Source: Gymnorhina tibicen
Lineage: Eukaryota > Chordata > Aves > Passeriformes > Artamidae
DNA length: 64,000 bases
Assembly (NCBI GenBank): GCA_013399875.1
Contig: VXAZ01000443.1
Coordinates: forward strand, 1,345 to 65,344
Direction of reading: 5' to 3'
The notes below the pieces were generated by a model. That model was not told the DNA's origin. It saw only the letters and a program-made list of their open reading frames with translations, and did not search any database. The position numbers and the translations under genes are program-made. How positions within the stretch are numbered: position 1 is the stretch's first letter; each line of letters opens with the position of its first letter. Shown piece by piece: positions 1 to 12,478 of this stretch.

Positions 1-24
1 GGGTTTGTTTGTTTGTTTGTTTGG
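1..24. repeat. (TTTG)n microsatellite
   Basis: Five to six uninterrupted TTTG units lie at the very start of the window and run into a T/G-rich tract to about position 58. It may continue to the left of the window. It is a simple repeat with no coding content. Confidence 0.85.
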
Positions 25-2569
25 GTTTTTTTGTTATGCTTTCTTTGGGGTTTTTTTTGTGATAAATGTATTGGTGTTTGCTTTACTTTTCTGACAATGC
101 AAGTCATACAACAGGTTTGATTTTATGTTTTATAGTAAAGAAAAGTAGTATATCTATTGTTGTATCTATGTCTAATATATTTTTACTTTTAGAAAAGTCA
201 TTCTTGGTGCATAGAGAGGTCTTATGGGACACATTAGTTACACAGGTGACAACGTACTAAAAAAAAACAAACCCAAGAAGACTTGCACTGTCTTTATACG
301 GATTAATGGAAGAACTGGATCAAAGAAATTTAAGAAAAAAAAAATTAAATTTCCTGTCTTTACACTTGAACTTACATGTAAATGTTTAAAATAAGATTGC
401 ATGATAGCTGTATGGAATGTTTTCATCTTACTGCTTAAAAAAATACAAAGTATATATACTGATACTGAGCACAACTATATTAAATTAAAACGGATTAAAT
501 TATGAGAAAAACCTGACTGCATATCACTCCTGTATACAGAAAACTGCAGAAAAAGTTTCGAATTTTTTTTCCACAAAATCCAGAAGACATCAAGGATGAA
601 AATAATATCTTTGAGTTGCTTTGTTATACTAACAGTGCAAGGTTAAGTCCTTTTTCTTTTATGTGTATATTTTTTGCCATATCTGTAAATTTTAAAAAAT
701 CAAGGTACTTTAAGTCAAGTTCTTTACCAAAGTTTCATCACAATTTTATAGGTTTCCTTGATGCTCCCTTGACTTCAGTTTCAAAACTGTGGGCATATAG
801 AGAAAGAACGAACCCTCCTAATTTATATTAACTCTTGAATACTTATGATTTCCTTGTTTGCAAAATTATTTGCTACATGCATCTCATTATTCTAACATTT
901 CAAACTTGATAAAATGTCTTCCATAAAAAAATAGCCAGCTTTAATTAACATATTTAAATGTAAAGCATTTGCCAACATATTGCATCTTAGACATAATGAG
1001 CATTTTTTTTCAATTGTAACCTTAATGGTTTTGTAAGAAAGCTGCAAAACATGAATGGCACACACCTTTTATGACAGTTTTACAGAGCCATAATGAATGC
1101 AGGATATAATTTATGAGAAAGTACCAAGTCAGTTGGTGCCATAAACCTTTAGTTATTACACTGTGTGTGTACAACAATTCTGATTTACATTCAGACCTCA
1201 GACAACTCTAGCTAATTATTCCATTTTACTATGTAACATTTTTCCTTGGAAAAATAAAGTATTAGGGTTTTTTTGTTTGATTTTTGCTTTTTTCCTGTTT
1301 CTTTGAAGTTCTTCAGGAAAGTAAATTTATAAGGTCATTTTAATTCTATTTCTATGGCTATTTTTTTGATATCTAGTGGGCATTCCTCTTTCCATTTATT
1401 TGGAAATGAAATTTTACAATATTTCGAAATATATACAGTCCATGCTAATAATGGAAGACAGGCCAAAGTACAAAACAGTTTGATTTTTTGTAAATTCATT
1501 ATCACAGTTTTGAGTCTGGGCAATAGAGATGATCTAGTATTCTTTACCAGGTACTATAATCTTAAAATCTAACATCCGTAGTGCATTTCTCAATCTTTTT
1601 ATCATGTTCTCAGGCTGTAGCCACAAAAGTTGTCTCTTTTTCTTTTTTTTCTTTTTTTTTTCCTAAGTGTCAGATACACTTACTTCTTTCATTTACAGTA
1701 CTGGTCTAAGGATATAATTTGTCAGTTTTCATTCACTTCACGTATCTCTGCCATCCTAGACTGAAGTAATCAGCCAGACTTTTGGTGTATTTTAGATACT
1801 GTATATCCACCAACAAAACATGAAAGACTCTCAAAGTACATGAAAATATTGATTGTTTTAAGCAAATAAAACTTTGACAGTAGTGGAAAAGTGATGCAAG
1901 TATCAGTAGTCAATTGTGCAAGGAAAAGTCTAAGAGATCAAGGACAAAAGTTGTTTGATTCAGAATATTGAGAGCAGAAGTATTTGAAGTGTTCTGTCAC
2001 AGTGATTTTTGGCATGCCTTGACATGTCACAGAGAGTGCTGTAACAGTATGTGCATCATCCAAAGGGAGATTCATGTGCTGGAAGTTTGACTGGTGACAG
2101 ATGCAAGTTTTCACTTCTTTAGTTTGACATTTGAATTCAGTATCATTAGTTTCTCCAGAAGCTTCTCCTGCGTACTTTGCAAGTAATTTGACACTTTGAA
2201 CAAACAAAGTAAGACATACTTAGATGGTAACTGACCTGCTTTGCAACTTTAGCTGTTATTTATAAATGGTGGTGGAAGTGTACTGACATTATAAAACCCA
2301 GAGAGATTTAGCAATTATTTAAAGTGACCATACAGAAACAGAATATATATATTACAGGAAAGTACACTGCTTATACAGAGGTTAGCACCTTCCTTTCAGT
2401 AGATGGTACCTCTTTGTTACTATTATTTTATTAAAGATGTACTTACTTACTTCTACATGGAAGGAAGCACTCAAGATTTGTAGATGTGCCTGGTTGAAAA
2501 AGAATGAAAAAGCCAAAAGGGTCCAAAAAAAAACCTCAGAAAATTTTTTAGCAGATTGCACACTAGGCA
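25..2569. other. AT-rich non-coding DNA, no gene recognised
   Basis: The stretch is AT-rich with only short, motif-free open frames on both strands. A pyrimidine tract lies at 1633-1662. A minus-strand frame at 1938-2207 (89 codons) has a protein-like composition, but I recognise no family in it; it is listed as a finding. I see no repeat family that I can name here. Confidence 0.6.
1633..1662. repeat. Polypyrimidine (T-rich) tract
   Basis: About 30 bases consist almost entirely of T with a few C. It is low-complexity sequence. It could be the poly(A) remnant of an old minus-strand retroposon, but no body is recognisable beside it. Confidence 0.7.
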
Positions 2570-3109
2570 TGGAAATTGGTATATGTTTTGCCCCTATAAT
2601 AATAAAAATTAAAGAATAAAATAAAGAGGGAAGAAAGAGAAAATGAAAGGGAGATAAGATACGAGAGGAAAGGGAATCACCAGTTCTGGATCCACCATTG
2701 GTCCAGCCAGTAGGGTGTCCAAGGTCCTGGTGATGCCACTCAGGCTTTGTGGGTGTACCTTCTTATAGGGTAAATTTTCCCCGCTCTGGGATTAGGTTTC
2801 TTGCTTGTCATGTAAATAAGTGAGCATGTGTAGTCCAGTCTTCTGGACCTTTCTGGAAATGGGTTGGGGTGTTTTGAGGGTCTTTTGGTGGTCTTGGTCC
2901 CCTTCTATTGGTCTTGATGGCTCCTTGACCCCACTTCTGCACTTGTACTGTCTGTTGTGTGGTCGCCATGGAACTGAACTGGAAAACGGGTTTCAGAAAG
3001 GTGCTGCTATACCTTTGTGCAGTCCTCCTTTCCCACATCCTGCTCTAACTTGCCCACTTGAATGGTCATCAATGTGTGAGGCGTAGCAACTCATTAACTC
3101 CTTACCACA
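2570..3109 (-). mobile_element. Solo LTR of an endogenous retrovirus (minus strand)
   Basis: This GC-richer block in AT-rich surroundings reads as an LTR on the minus strand. It starts TGTGGTAAGGAG at 3109 and ends in CCA at 2570. In that orientation a TATA-like CCCTATAAGAAGG lies near 2762-2772, and an A/T-rich U5-like tail with several AATAAA/ATTAAA-like hexamers lies at 2595-2625. The flanks are AGGCA on one side and CAGGC/AGGCT on the other, similar but offset by one base, so I cannot fix a target-site duplication. No gag, pol or env sequence adjoins it. The open frames within it (2808-3086 on both strands) have no protein support. Confidence 0.55.
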
Positions 3110-3829
3110 CAGGCTTCCACATCTACCCAGAGATACAATTAACCCTCTTTCTAAGCAAAGGGCTTAGTCTCACTAACAAATGATATAAGCGATTGCATAA
3201 AACTTTTGCCATGTTTTCATAAAAGATAACTAGCAGAATTTTTAAATAGATATAAACTTGAGAAATCCATTCATATTAAAATGTGATAGCTGAATTCTAG
3301 ACAGACTAAAATTCAGTCACTTCTCACTAGACAGGCTCTCAATTTTTTTTTCTTCTGTTTGCCTGTCTGACTCCAGATCTTTCTTGTACTCTGTTCCAAA
3401 CTCTTTCTGATGCACAGATTCTTATTCTACTCAGTTCTGTGAGCTGAATATTATGGAATTTGTTATTCTCTGAAATTTTACCCACATCTGATTATATTCT
3501 TGCCTCAAAACTTGAGTTGTCATCTCTTTTGCTTTTTCTGATTCCTCATTTCAGGTTAAAATGGAGATGATATTTGATATTTCCACCATGAATTTTCACC
3601 ATAAATCAATATATTCTCTAGGTCTCACTGCTTCTTTCATGGTCTCTGTGGCAGGTATAGAACCACCAATGCATGCTGCTGAATATATTTGGGTAGTTTT
3701 GCTGATTGCCTGCATCACAGCATTTCTCTCTTGCAGGTTGTTGGCAGTCACAAGATTAGACTTTAGCTCAGCACCATGGAGAGAGACAAACTAGCACTGG
3801 TAACAGAACAGGCTGTGTCAAAGTGTATC
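3110..3829. other. AT-rich non-coding DNA, nothing recognised
   Basis: No repeat boundary, RNA gene or coding exon could be supported. The 77-codon frame at 3561-3794 has no recognisable motif. Confidence 0.6.
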
Positions 3830-4180
3830 ATGTCACCCTAGTGCTAAAACTGCGAGTGAAGAGATGAGGTGGATTGAAAACCAGCTGAACTGCCTGACTC
3901 AGAGGATGCTGATCAGCAGAAACATGACATCCATCTGGAAGCCAGTCACTAGTGGTGGACCCCAGGAGTCCATATGGAGCCCAACTCTTTTTTTACGTCT
4001 TCATTAATGACCTTAACAATGGGGTATAAGGAATGCACCCTCAGCAAGTTTGCAGACAAGACAAAACTGGGAGTAGTTGATACACCAGATAGGTGTGCTG
4101 CCAGCTAGACCCGAGTGACCTCAAAAGGTTGGAGAAATGGGTAAACAGAAATCTCTGAAATCTGAGCAAAGGTAGGAAAT
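3830..4180 (+). pseudogene. CR1 LINE fragment (reverse transcriptase part of ORF2), sense strand
   Basis: The plus strand matches the avian CR1 ORF2 region just around the reverse-transcriptase catalytic box. A TGGATTGAAAACCAGCTGAA-type block is followed by a TTCATTAATGACCTTAACAATGGG-type block and then TTTGCAGACAAGACAAAACTGGG. The catalytic box, normally F/Y-A-D-D, reads F-A-D-K at 4049-4060, so the second aspartate is lost. Small indels and stops break the frame. The copy stops inside ORF2 and lacks the 3' UTR and 3' tail. It is therefore an internal fragment, not a simple 5'-truncated insertion. It cannot encode an active enzyme. Confidence 0.8.
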
Positions 4181-7100
4181 GTAGAGAATCAAGTGTCAGC
4201 TTGTTTTTCACCTCTTCTATTTTTCTTATGGCTGGCAAAGAAAGTTAGCCAGGTGGATACCTTTCTGTGTTACCCCAGCACTATTCAGAAGGTTCTGGTT
4301 CTGAATTCAAAGAAGTATAAATCAGAGTACATCTTTTTGTGAAATTTATTCTGACTTAGGAGACAACAACATTATTATGTTTCTTCAGCTTCAGTGTTCC
4401 TGCCCAATGCACTTTTATTATGTTTTCTGAATAGAAACTAAAATGGTGACTTCTGAAATACCCATCTGATTACCTTTTAAAGGTTTTATTTATAATGATG
4501 TGTACTTGATGTTTTTTATAATGCAAATGGGAAAGGATGACAAAACCTCAAAAAGATGTCTTGTGGAAAAAGTATATTTAATAAATCACAGTAGGTTGTC
4601 TTCATTTTGATAGGTACTTTGATTTCATGCTACATTTTGCAGTGAACCATAGACTGTCCCAACATAAAAGGAATGATTTCCCAAAAGAATAATGTAGAAA
4701 ATGTCTTAAAGAAGCATCAACATCTTGCAACTGGGACAGAATCACCATCCACCAACTTCTTCTTTAAGGTAACAAAGTAAGGATGTGACAGCTAACATCA
4801 TGTATCAATGTATGACCTTGCTGTCTTGTCAGCTAGAAAGCAAAAGGAAGCCAGAAGAGCTACTTGTTCTTTATAAATGTATTCTGGAAGGAAAAAAAAT
4901 CAACATTTTAAAATCGCAAATGCTACTGAGTAACCCAAAAATGCAAATATAGATCAAATCACATTTTCTCTAATAATAGATATGTCTTACAAGGATAAGA
5001 GTAAAATTTTTTCAATGCAATTGATTTCTTTTACAAATAGCAGTTTAGAAATTTTATTTATAACTGCACAGTATCCTAATTGCAGCCACATCTTACCAAA
5101 AATATACAATAATTAAGCAGTTAACTGTGAAACATTACCACTGCATTTTTAGAACTCAGCAATAATAGATTTTAGCCATGATTTGGAAAAATGTCTTTGA
5201 AAGATGACCAAAAAGCTACCTCAGTCTGTGGTATCTGTCCAAGGCCTCATCTAGTAAGCAGGAGTAGGTGAATGAAAACACTAAGCAAACAGAAGAGGAA
5301 TTTAAACTCTCACCTGTCTCTAAAATCAGGTTTCCTGGATGATAGCAAAATGTCTGATGCTTCCAGTCACCTGAGACACACAGCATAGAAAATTCTGAAA
5401 TTCCCTACAGAGAAGGGCTTAATATTTTAAGACATGTTGGAAGGACCACTGTTTTCCTTGTAGCTAGCAATTAAGTCAGTAGAACACTTTCCTGGAATGC
5501 AGGAGAATTGTATTTGAATTGCTACAGCTTGAAGATGGACTTGAACCATATTTGTCTATGTTTCTTGATTAAATATCATGCTTTATGCAGAAGACCAGAT
5601 CTTCTTCTGCTTATTAATCAGTTTATGTTGACGACAACATCTCAGTCTGCACTATTCTTTACAGCTCAAAAGCCAAGTAGTCTGTGGAATGGAGCTCTGA
5701 ATTTCATCCCAGAGCTGTATTCATCATCTCTCCTCAGCTATATCAAGGACCTCTTGGATTCAGCTAGGGATCTAACTGAAAAATTTTATTTTGATATATT
5801 ATATAATATCATTATATATTATCGTAATATGTTTGTCACTGATTATATAACTGGATAACTAAGAGAGTCAATGGCTTTGCTTCATTACTTTTTATCACAG
5901 TGCTTTTCTTAATAATCCTTTAGTGATGAAACTGTGATGAGATAAACAATTGCTGCTTCATAAGAGAACTCAAGCAAGTGACCATTAGGTCATTGATCTC
6001 TCTTATTTAGAATTTTCCTTATGGCCTGAAGCTTAGAAACAGTGAGATAGTTATGATAATTACAAGGAATATTATGGTAACCATGAAGAGTTCGTATACG
6101 TTCTTATACTGTTCTCTGAGTGGTTGTTATTCGTGAATAAAATGGCCTGACTATCATCTTGTATGTGTTGTTCTTTCATATTTTCCTCAGAAAGAGGCCT
6201 TTGTGCCAGGTTTTATTCTAATAGGGACTTTTAAAAAAATATATACTGTTATACATATGGTTTAAGGTTGTTGCATATAGCGCATATGGTACTGTATATA
6301 TTAATGAAAGCTCAGAGCTATGTATGCTACACTTGGAACTGAAATCCCAGTGGTGTCCTGAAGAAATTATTTATCTCATTTCTCTTACAATCTCCAAGAA
6401 AGCACCTTTCCTAGCAAAGGCAGAGGTAAACTTTTACCTTTACTGTGAAAAACACAAGTTGCTCATTCTAGCTGTTTTTCAGAGTTTCAGACTATTCAGC
6501 TATTCTGCATTCCAGTTTTAAATGTAGGAACATGTTTTGAAGTTGACAAAAATCCGGTTGTTTGAGAAATGTGATAAAGCAATGAGAGAGAAGAAAAAAA
6601 TCTGGGGCACTTACTCAATGGGAAGCAAACAACTGGAATGCAGTAATGTCAAAAAAGATATGTAGCTGACTGATGATAAAATGGTCTGAGGTTCCAGTAC
6701 TATGTGGAGGAGTAAGAGACTACACACTGAATATTAAAGATCAGATATTGCTCTACATGGTACAGTTTTGAATGCAGCAAAAGGAATTGGGAGAAAAAGC
6801 CTTTGAGACAAAAAAACCTGCCTATAGAAGGGCAACTTTAGTGTTCCTGTTGTGGAGGAAAAGGTTTACAAAAAAAAGGACTAAGGGCTGACTGATACAA
6901 ACACTGATGAAATTACCAATGAAAGATCAGTAGTATATAATATATAATGTGCTCACCTACACACACCAGGCAACAGGGGGATTATTACTCTGCAATAGGA
7001 TTAAATAAGAGAGTAAGAATTTGAAAATAAATCAAATTGAAATTAGGCATTTTATCATACAGAGATGCCTATCAAGAATGTCTGAAAACTATAAAAACAT

Positions 7101-7286
7101 CTCTCTAAAGTTTTTTCTCCTCATCTGACCGTACGTGTCTATAAAACTTGTAAGAAAATATTTTTCTACCTTTCACTCACTGTATGATTTTTCAAAGGGA
7201 AGGCAGATAAACACCAGAAGAGTGTAAAATGTTGTTATGTAGCTTTTACAGTACTGGGTCATGGTCCTTATGCCATAGGCCATTTT
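4181..7286. other. AT-rich non-coding DNA, nothing recognised
   Basis: About 3.1 kb of AT-rich sequence holds scattered short open frames. The longest is 116 codons at 5508-5858; it is low in complexity toward its end and has no motif. No CR1 tail, LTR ends or RNA gene are visible. Confidence 0.55.
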
Positions 7287-7292
7287 TCTACA

Positions 7293-7862
7293 TATCGCTG
7301 TGTGGGTGTTCTGTGGAGAAGCTGCTGCGTTATTCCTGAAGCGTTCTCTAGCAAGGAATCGCCCCGGCGGTGCTACTTGGCACGCTCCAAGCCAGCTCTC
7401 TCACCTGTGCGGTGGAAATGCAGCCACACTCACACTGAGCTGGCTCGCTCAGGTGTCACTAGAGGCAGGGTCAGGAGGCAGCCCCCGTGTAGAGCTCCGA
7501 GGGGTTTATTGCTAAACCACAACGAAAGAGTCCAGGGACCGACAGAGCGCCCTGCCGGCCGTGACACGCTTATAAAGGGGTACAGAAGGGAGCAGGGTAA
7601 TACAACAGCAACCAATGGGGAGAAGGAAAGGGCGGAATGGGGGCTGGATTACGACCTTTTAAAGGATACAGGGCGCGTAGGGCAGCTGGCCAATCTGACG
7701 GACCAAATCCACATAGAACCACAAAGCCTGATGGGAGCAGCTTTTCTCACCCTGAGGTAAGGGGTGATCTTGACTTTGGAGCCAGCCCACAAGCGGCCTT
7801 GTCCTGTACCTGGGCTCTTTGGTCTCTCAGCCATCACAGCTGCTGGTTCAGCTGCCGTGACA
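7293..7862 (-). mobile_element. Solo LTR, ERVK-type (6-bp target duplication), minus strand
   Basis: A perfect 6-bp direct repeat TCTACA flanks the block (7287-7292 and 7863-7868). Read on the minus strand the LTR begins TGTCACGG and ends CGATA, where CA is expected. The end has mutated from the TG/CA palindrome. The related LTR at 12479 keeps TGTCGCT at the same place. Promoter signals on the minus strand are an inverted CCAAT near 7609-7614 and a TTTATAAG TATA box near 7569-7577. The poly(A) signal AATAAA is at 7505-7510. Six-bp duplications are typical of class II (ERVK) elements. No internal viral sequence remains. The 152- and 104-codon frames overlapping it are LTR shadows, not genes. 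Confidence 0.82.
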
Positions 7863-7868
7863 TCTACA

Positions 7869-8325
7869 AGTATCCCAAATTACTTTTAAGGTATTTTTCG
7901 TTATTGTCAAGGGAATATTTTCACTTCGGTTTTCATGCCATGCCCAAATGACATATCTAGACAAATATTTAAATGTTCTTGGGACCTTAGTTCAATGGCT
8001 ATTCAAATTGTGCTGTCAGATGATTCAGCAGTATTTTCCTTTCATGACAGTGACTTTCTTGAAAAATTTGTTGTCAAGTGTCAACCAGAAACTCTTCAGT
8101 TAAAGAAAGAGAAAATAGTTTGTCAAATAGTGTCATAAATCCTTCTTTCTTTGTATTGACTTATGCAGAATTTCTCTGGTTTAAATATAGTTACAGCTGT
8201 AGCAGGACTTCTGCCCCTGCCACAGGAAAGCTTATCTGTTGTTTGTTAGCTGGTGCAATAACTCAGGCCATCTTGCTCTAACATAAGCCCCACATAAGCC
8301 TGGGTGAAGGACAGTTTGCCTTGTA
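7869..8325. other. Non-coding spacer between two LTRs
   Basis: AT-rich unique sequence lies between the minus-strand LTR ending at 7862 and the plus-strand LTR starting at 8331. It carries no ERV internal sequence, so these two LTRs do not form a provirus. Short frames at 7935-8281 lack motifs. Confidence 0.6.
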
Positions 8326-8330
8326 GTGAG

Positions 8331-9751
8331 TGTCATGGGTTAGCCCAGCTTGGAGTTTTAGTTAAGAAAAAAAAATTTCACCGGCCACGGAAGTGATGTT
8401 TTTGCAAGGGGCTGTTGTAACTTCCTCCAGACCTGATAGAACTAATCAATTGGCTAATTTGAATATTGACAACTCTGTTAAGCCACTTAGGAAGCTGGAC
8501 ACGCCTCTGTAAAAAACACACTTAAATACGAACAAGGCCGGGAATCGCTCTCTTGCTTCCGGCCCTTGGACAGGTACCCGGGGTGCCCGCGGGGCCCGGG
8601 GGGCCGGGCTGGGCCCGGCAGGGCCTGGGAGGGGCCGGGCCCAGCCCCAGCGCGGCTTGGCAAGGTCCGGGCCGCTCAGATAAACACCTCAGCTGTTCCT
8701 GCTGCCTTAGAGCAGCCCCGCGGCTCCGTGCGGGCCGGGATGGCCTCCCCTCCCTCCGGAAACTTTACACTGAGACAAAAGGCCCAGGTAAGATCAACCC
8801 TTTCAGTGTAAGTTCCCCAGAAGAAATGAAACCTGCAGACATCAATCCTCTCCCAGGTCAGAGGAAAGGGAAAGGCAAAGGCACGTGAAAGAGACACCAT
8901 GACAGAGACACCAAAGTCAGTGAAGAAGAAAGAGCTGAAGCCCAGAGACAGGAGATAGAGGAGATGCTTCAAACCTAGAAGCTGAAATTCTTTTGTAAAG
9001 CTATGGTGATGAACTGTGATACATCAGAGAACCCTTTTGTAATTTCATGAAAGCATGGGGGGTGGAGTGTTGAAACTGTAGCCAGGAGCAAAGATGCCTG
9101 TGATGGAATAAGCAAATGTTGAAGTAGCTGTGGTCTAATGAGGAGCCTGAAGAGAGAGAGATAGCGATGAAGTGAAGATCCTTGCTCCCAGGGAAGAAGA
9201 AGACGTCTGTTCCTAGAGATGAAGATGATCCTAGAGTCTGTTCCTAGAGAAGAAGAGATAGATGAAGAGAACCTTTGCTCTTGAACTCATCCTTAAAATT
9301 GTACCCCATTAGCTAAGACTGAACCCTCAAAAACCATTGTGGGAAAGCTGTAAGTCAAGGGAAGGGACTTCTCACATGCCAACAGAAAACCACCCTGGGC
9401 GGTTGTTGGGTTTTGACATTGGAAGCCACGAGAAGACTGTTTCTTGTGAAGAAGGCTCATAACATAGGCAAGAGAGACTCCTCTCCCTAAGTGAACTGCT
9501 GAAAGACTATTATAGAGGTGGTAAACTGACTGAAATAATCCCAGGTTTGTGTCTTTGTGTTGTAAGTGGGAGCAGGGAGGAGGATGGGGGGAAGAGAAGT
9601 GTTCTGAAGGTTTATTCTGACCCTTATTATTCCTTTTATCTTTTAGTTCTGTTAATAAACTTCTTTATATTCTTTAAAGTTTGGAGCCTGCTTTGCATTC
9701 CTCCTAATTCTTATCTTACAGAAGGTAAGAAATGCGAACAAACCCACTACA
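8331..9751 (+). mobile_element. Long solo LTR, ERVL-type (5-bp target duplication)
   Basis: The 1,421-bp block starts TGTCATGGG, ends CTACA, and is flanked by a perfect 5-bp duplication GTGAG (8326-8330 and 9752-9756). Five-bp duplications fit ERVL-type elements. A TATA-like TTAAATA lies near 8521-8527 and the AATAAA signal at 9654-9659, so the part between promoter and polyadenylation site is about 1.1 kb, unusually long for an LTR. A very GC-rich block (8570-8660) follows the promoter. The LTR shares a block around GACACCAAAGTCAGTG (8913-8928) and its 3' A/T-rich end with the LTRs at 14362 and 38959. Open frames of 111 and 81 codons (8553-8888, 8566-8811) lie inside; I treat them as non-genic. 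Confidence 0.8.
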
Positions 9752-9756
9752 GTGAG

Positions 9757-12472
9757 TTATTTCAGCACCATGGGATTGATGCTTTCAGCTGACAGTAAAC
9801 ATCTTGCTGTGGAAACACATGTGGGAAGATAAGATGGAATTTCTGACTAACAGACACTTCACTTTACAAAGCATAAAAGCTACACCATACTTTCACAAAG
9901 CAGATATCTTCTGCACATTTCCTGGAATGTGTGGAGTCTTCTCCCCAAAGTCGGGACGCTGAATTTAGCCAGTTACTCTTCCAGGAGTTGAGTGAAAGGA
10001 CTCTGTGTACACCATCATCAATTCAGTTGTAAGTTACATTGACTCCTGATCTATACTATTTCTGTGCTAGCTATAATATAGATACCTTTATGTTGTGCAC
10101 TGTTTCATGTAATCTACTGGTAGTTCTTTTGTTTTATACTGTCTAGGAAGTAACTCTGTTTAAGGCCTTTGGTCTGTTAATCTCCTGTCTATTTAAAAAA
10201 TAACTCATTTTGTATCAGCCATTCAGCCATTCTTGAGAACTTGCGAGCCAGAGCGATTTAGGTGCAGGTTACCTAAGTAGAGCTGCTGCCAAAATCTGAG
10301 CCTAAGGCAGGACTTGTCTAAAGCTCTCACTTGATCCATAACAACAGCATAAGGTCTGTATTTGATTGCTATACTGGACCATCATACATTGTGACTGCTT
10401 CAATCATGTATGCAACATCAGTTCTTTTTTTTCAAGTTCCATTACACAGAGGCAAACCCACTGACACCAGTGGAGATATACAGATACAATCCAGAACAGA
10501 ATTTAGTCTCAAACGTTGAAGCTATTAAACAGAAGAAAAAGTCAAAATTATTTCTGTCAAACATTTGGGTCCTTCCTCTTATGGCCATTGTCCAACCTTA
10601 TAATAGCAAAAGCACTCCTCACCCTGTTAGGGAGGTAGTAATTATTTCTTGTCAATTATATTCTCAATCACTAAACTATAAACAGCTGGTGGTGCATAAC
10701 CGTCATCCAGTTTAAAATTATAGTACAATTTCTTCTATTTTTTTTTTTAATTTCCACATGTTCACTAAATTTCTTGCCATAAAAATATCTTATCCTGCCT
10801 TTAAAACTGCTAAATAAAACTAGGAGAAATGATACAACAGTCTGGAATTATAATGATGGTTATGCATCACCAGCTGCTTGTAGCTCAGTGATTTCATGTC
10901 TAATCCACAAGGGATAATTGCCTCTCCCTGTATAAGGTGAATTGTATTGTCACTCTCTTAACACCATGCCTGTCTCTAAATATACATTAAAAAAAAAAAA
11001 GAGGAAATAATTTGGTTTTAATAGTTTTTAGTACTTAATTGTACCAAATTTATAAAAATAAACAAGTTGTTAGTTTGTTTTCAAAGAATATGTTATTAAT
11101 AGTAACTACTAATGAGAATATTTACAAATTTTAAAGTGCGGGCTAACTATTACAAATTAAGATATGCATTTTTGTGTACATATTTTATTCTGACTTTAAA
11201 ACATAAAATAAAATTCAGTGTTGATCATTTATATACTTTATTTTTTAGAAAGCATGGTTTTCTGGACAAGACTGACAAGCAAGTCATCTATAACACCTAT
11301 TGGTGCACATAAAGGAAACTACTTAAAAGGGAGTGTCATTAGACTGGAAACTGCCTAAAAACCAAGTTCCTTCATTACCATCATATCACTCTCCCATATC
11401 ACCCAAGGAGAGATGGGGGGTGGAGGTTGGAACCCAGTGGCATGACTAAACTAAAATTTCACAAAATGACAAATGAAGGCTTAAAGCATAGGATAAAAGC
11501 AAGGAATAGCACAAATTGTGAGTGTACCTGTAGAGGCAAAGACACTGATTCTCATATTGTTTATACCAGGTTCAGTGAAGCAATGTAACAAGTATCTCAG
11601 AAGCTATTTGGGCTCAAAGTCAGATTGAAGTTTGCATTATTTAAATAATGTGTCTTCATAGAACTGATAACTATAAGACAGGAATAAATGTAACTCATTA
11701 ATGTGATAAGAAGTTGTCTCTCCAGAAAGCTCACTTCATATATATTAGTGAACTTTTCACAAATATAATATCCTGCACTCATGTTCAAGCATTAGTAAAA
11801 GAATAAAAAACTAGATGAGCTTCCCTGACATTCTTATGCTCCTTCAGATCTTTTCTAGTTCTAAACAGGTTTATATCAACTAAGTTGTCTAATGATTTTG
11901 AAATCCAGGCTTTGCAGAAACAGTTTTCTCTTAAAAAAATTACTTACTCTAGCAATAGCATATTGTGGGGGGATTTCCTTATTTGTTTTTGTTTGCTTCT
12001 TTACTTGTTTTTATTTATTTGCTTTGTTGTAGTTATCTCCCACACTAGTATGATCTTCGAGCAGTATTTTTCTCTTACAAAACATGTAAGGATCACTGAG
12101 TTTTCACCTTAGTTCCTTCTTCTAAGATACTTTCCTGTATCTAGAAAGTATCCTCAAGCCATGAACTATTTCAGAAATTTTGAGAGCTGCATTTGCAAGA
12201 GATTTTTGTGAAGTAAAAATCTGCTAGCCCAATGTGAAATACCATAGAAGTTGCTGAAAAAGAAAGACATAATACGTTGGTATTCTAAAGTCTTTGGCTG
12301 ACATTTTGTATATTGCCTTTGAAAATATTTCTTCATTATCAAGCCGTGTAATTACATGTATCCACATACTTAGAAGATATCCAAATACTGCTAATATGAA
12401 CTGATGGATTACGGCTGAGGAAATTGAAATGTATCAGAGGCCATTGTCTCTTACCATTAACAACTTTAATCA
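9757..12472. other. AT-rich non-coding DNA, nothing recognised
   Basis: About 2.7 kb holds short motif-free open frames only, the longest 101 codons at 10410-10715. No CR1 or LTR boundaries could be fixed. Confidence 0.55.
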
Positions 12473-12478
12473 GCCTTC

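Noticed and set aside
5508..5858. 116-codon plus-strand frame
   Set aside because: AT-rich, ends in Ile/Tyr-rich low complexity, no motif or splice context.
7302..7951. Overlapping frames of 152 and 104 codons
   Set aside because: They lie within or across a minus-strand solo LTR with clear target duplications and have no protein motif.
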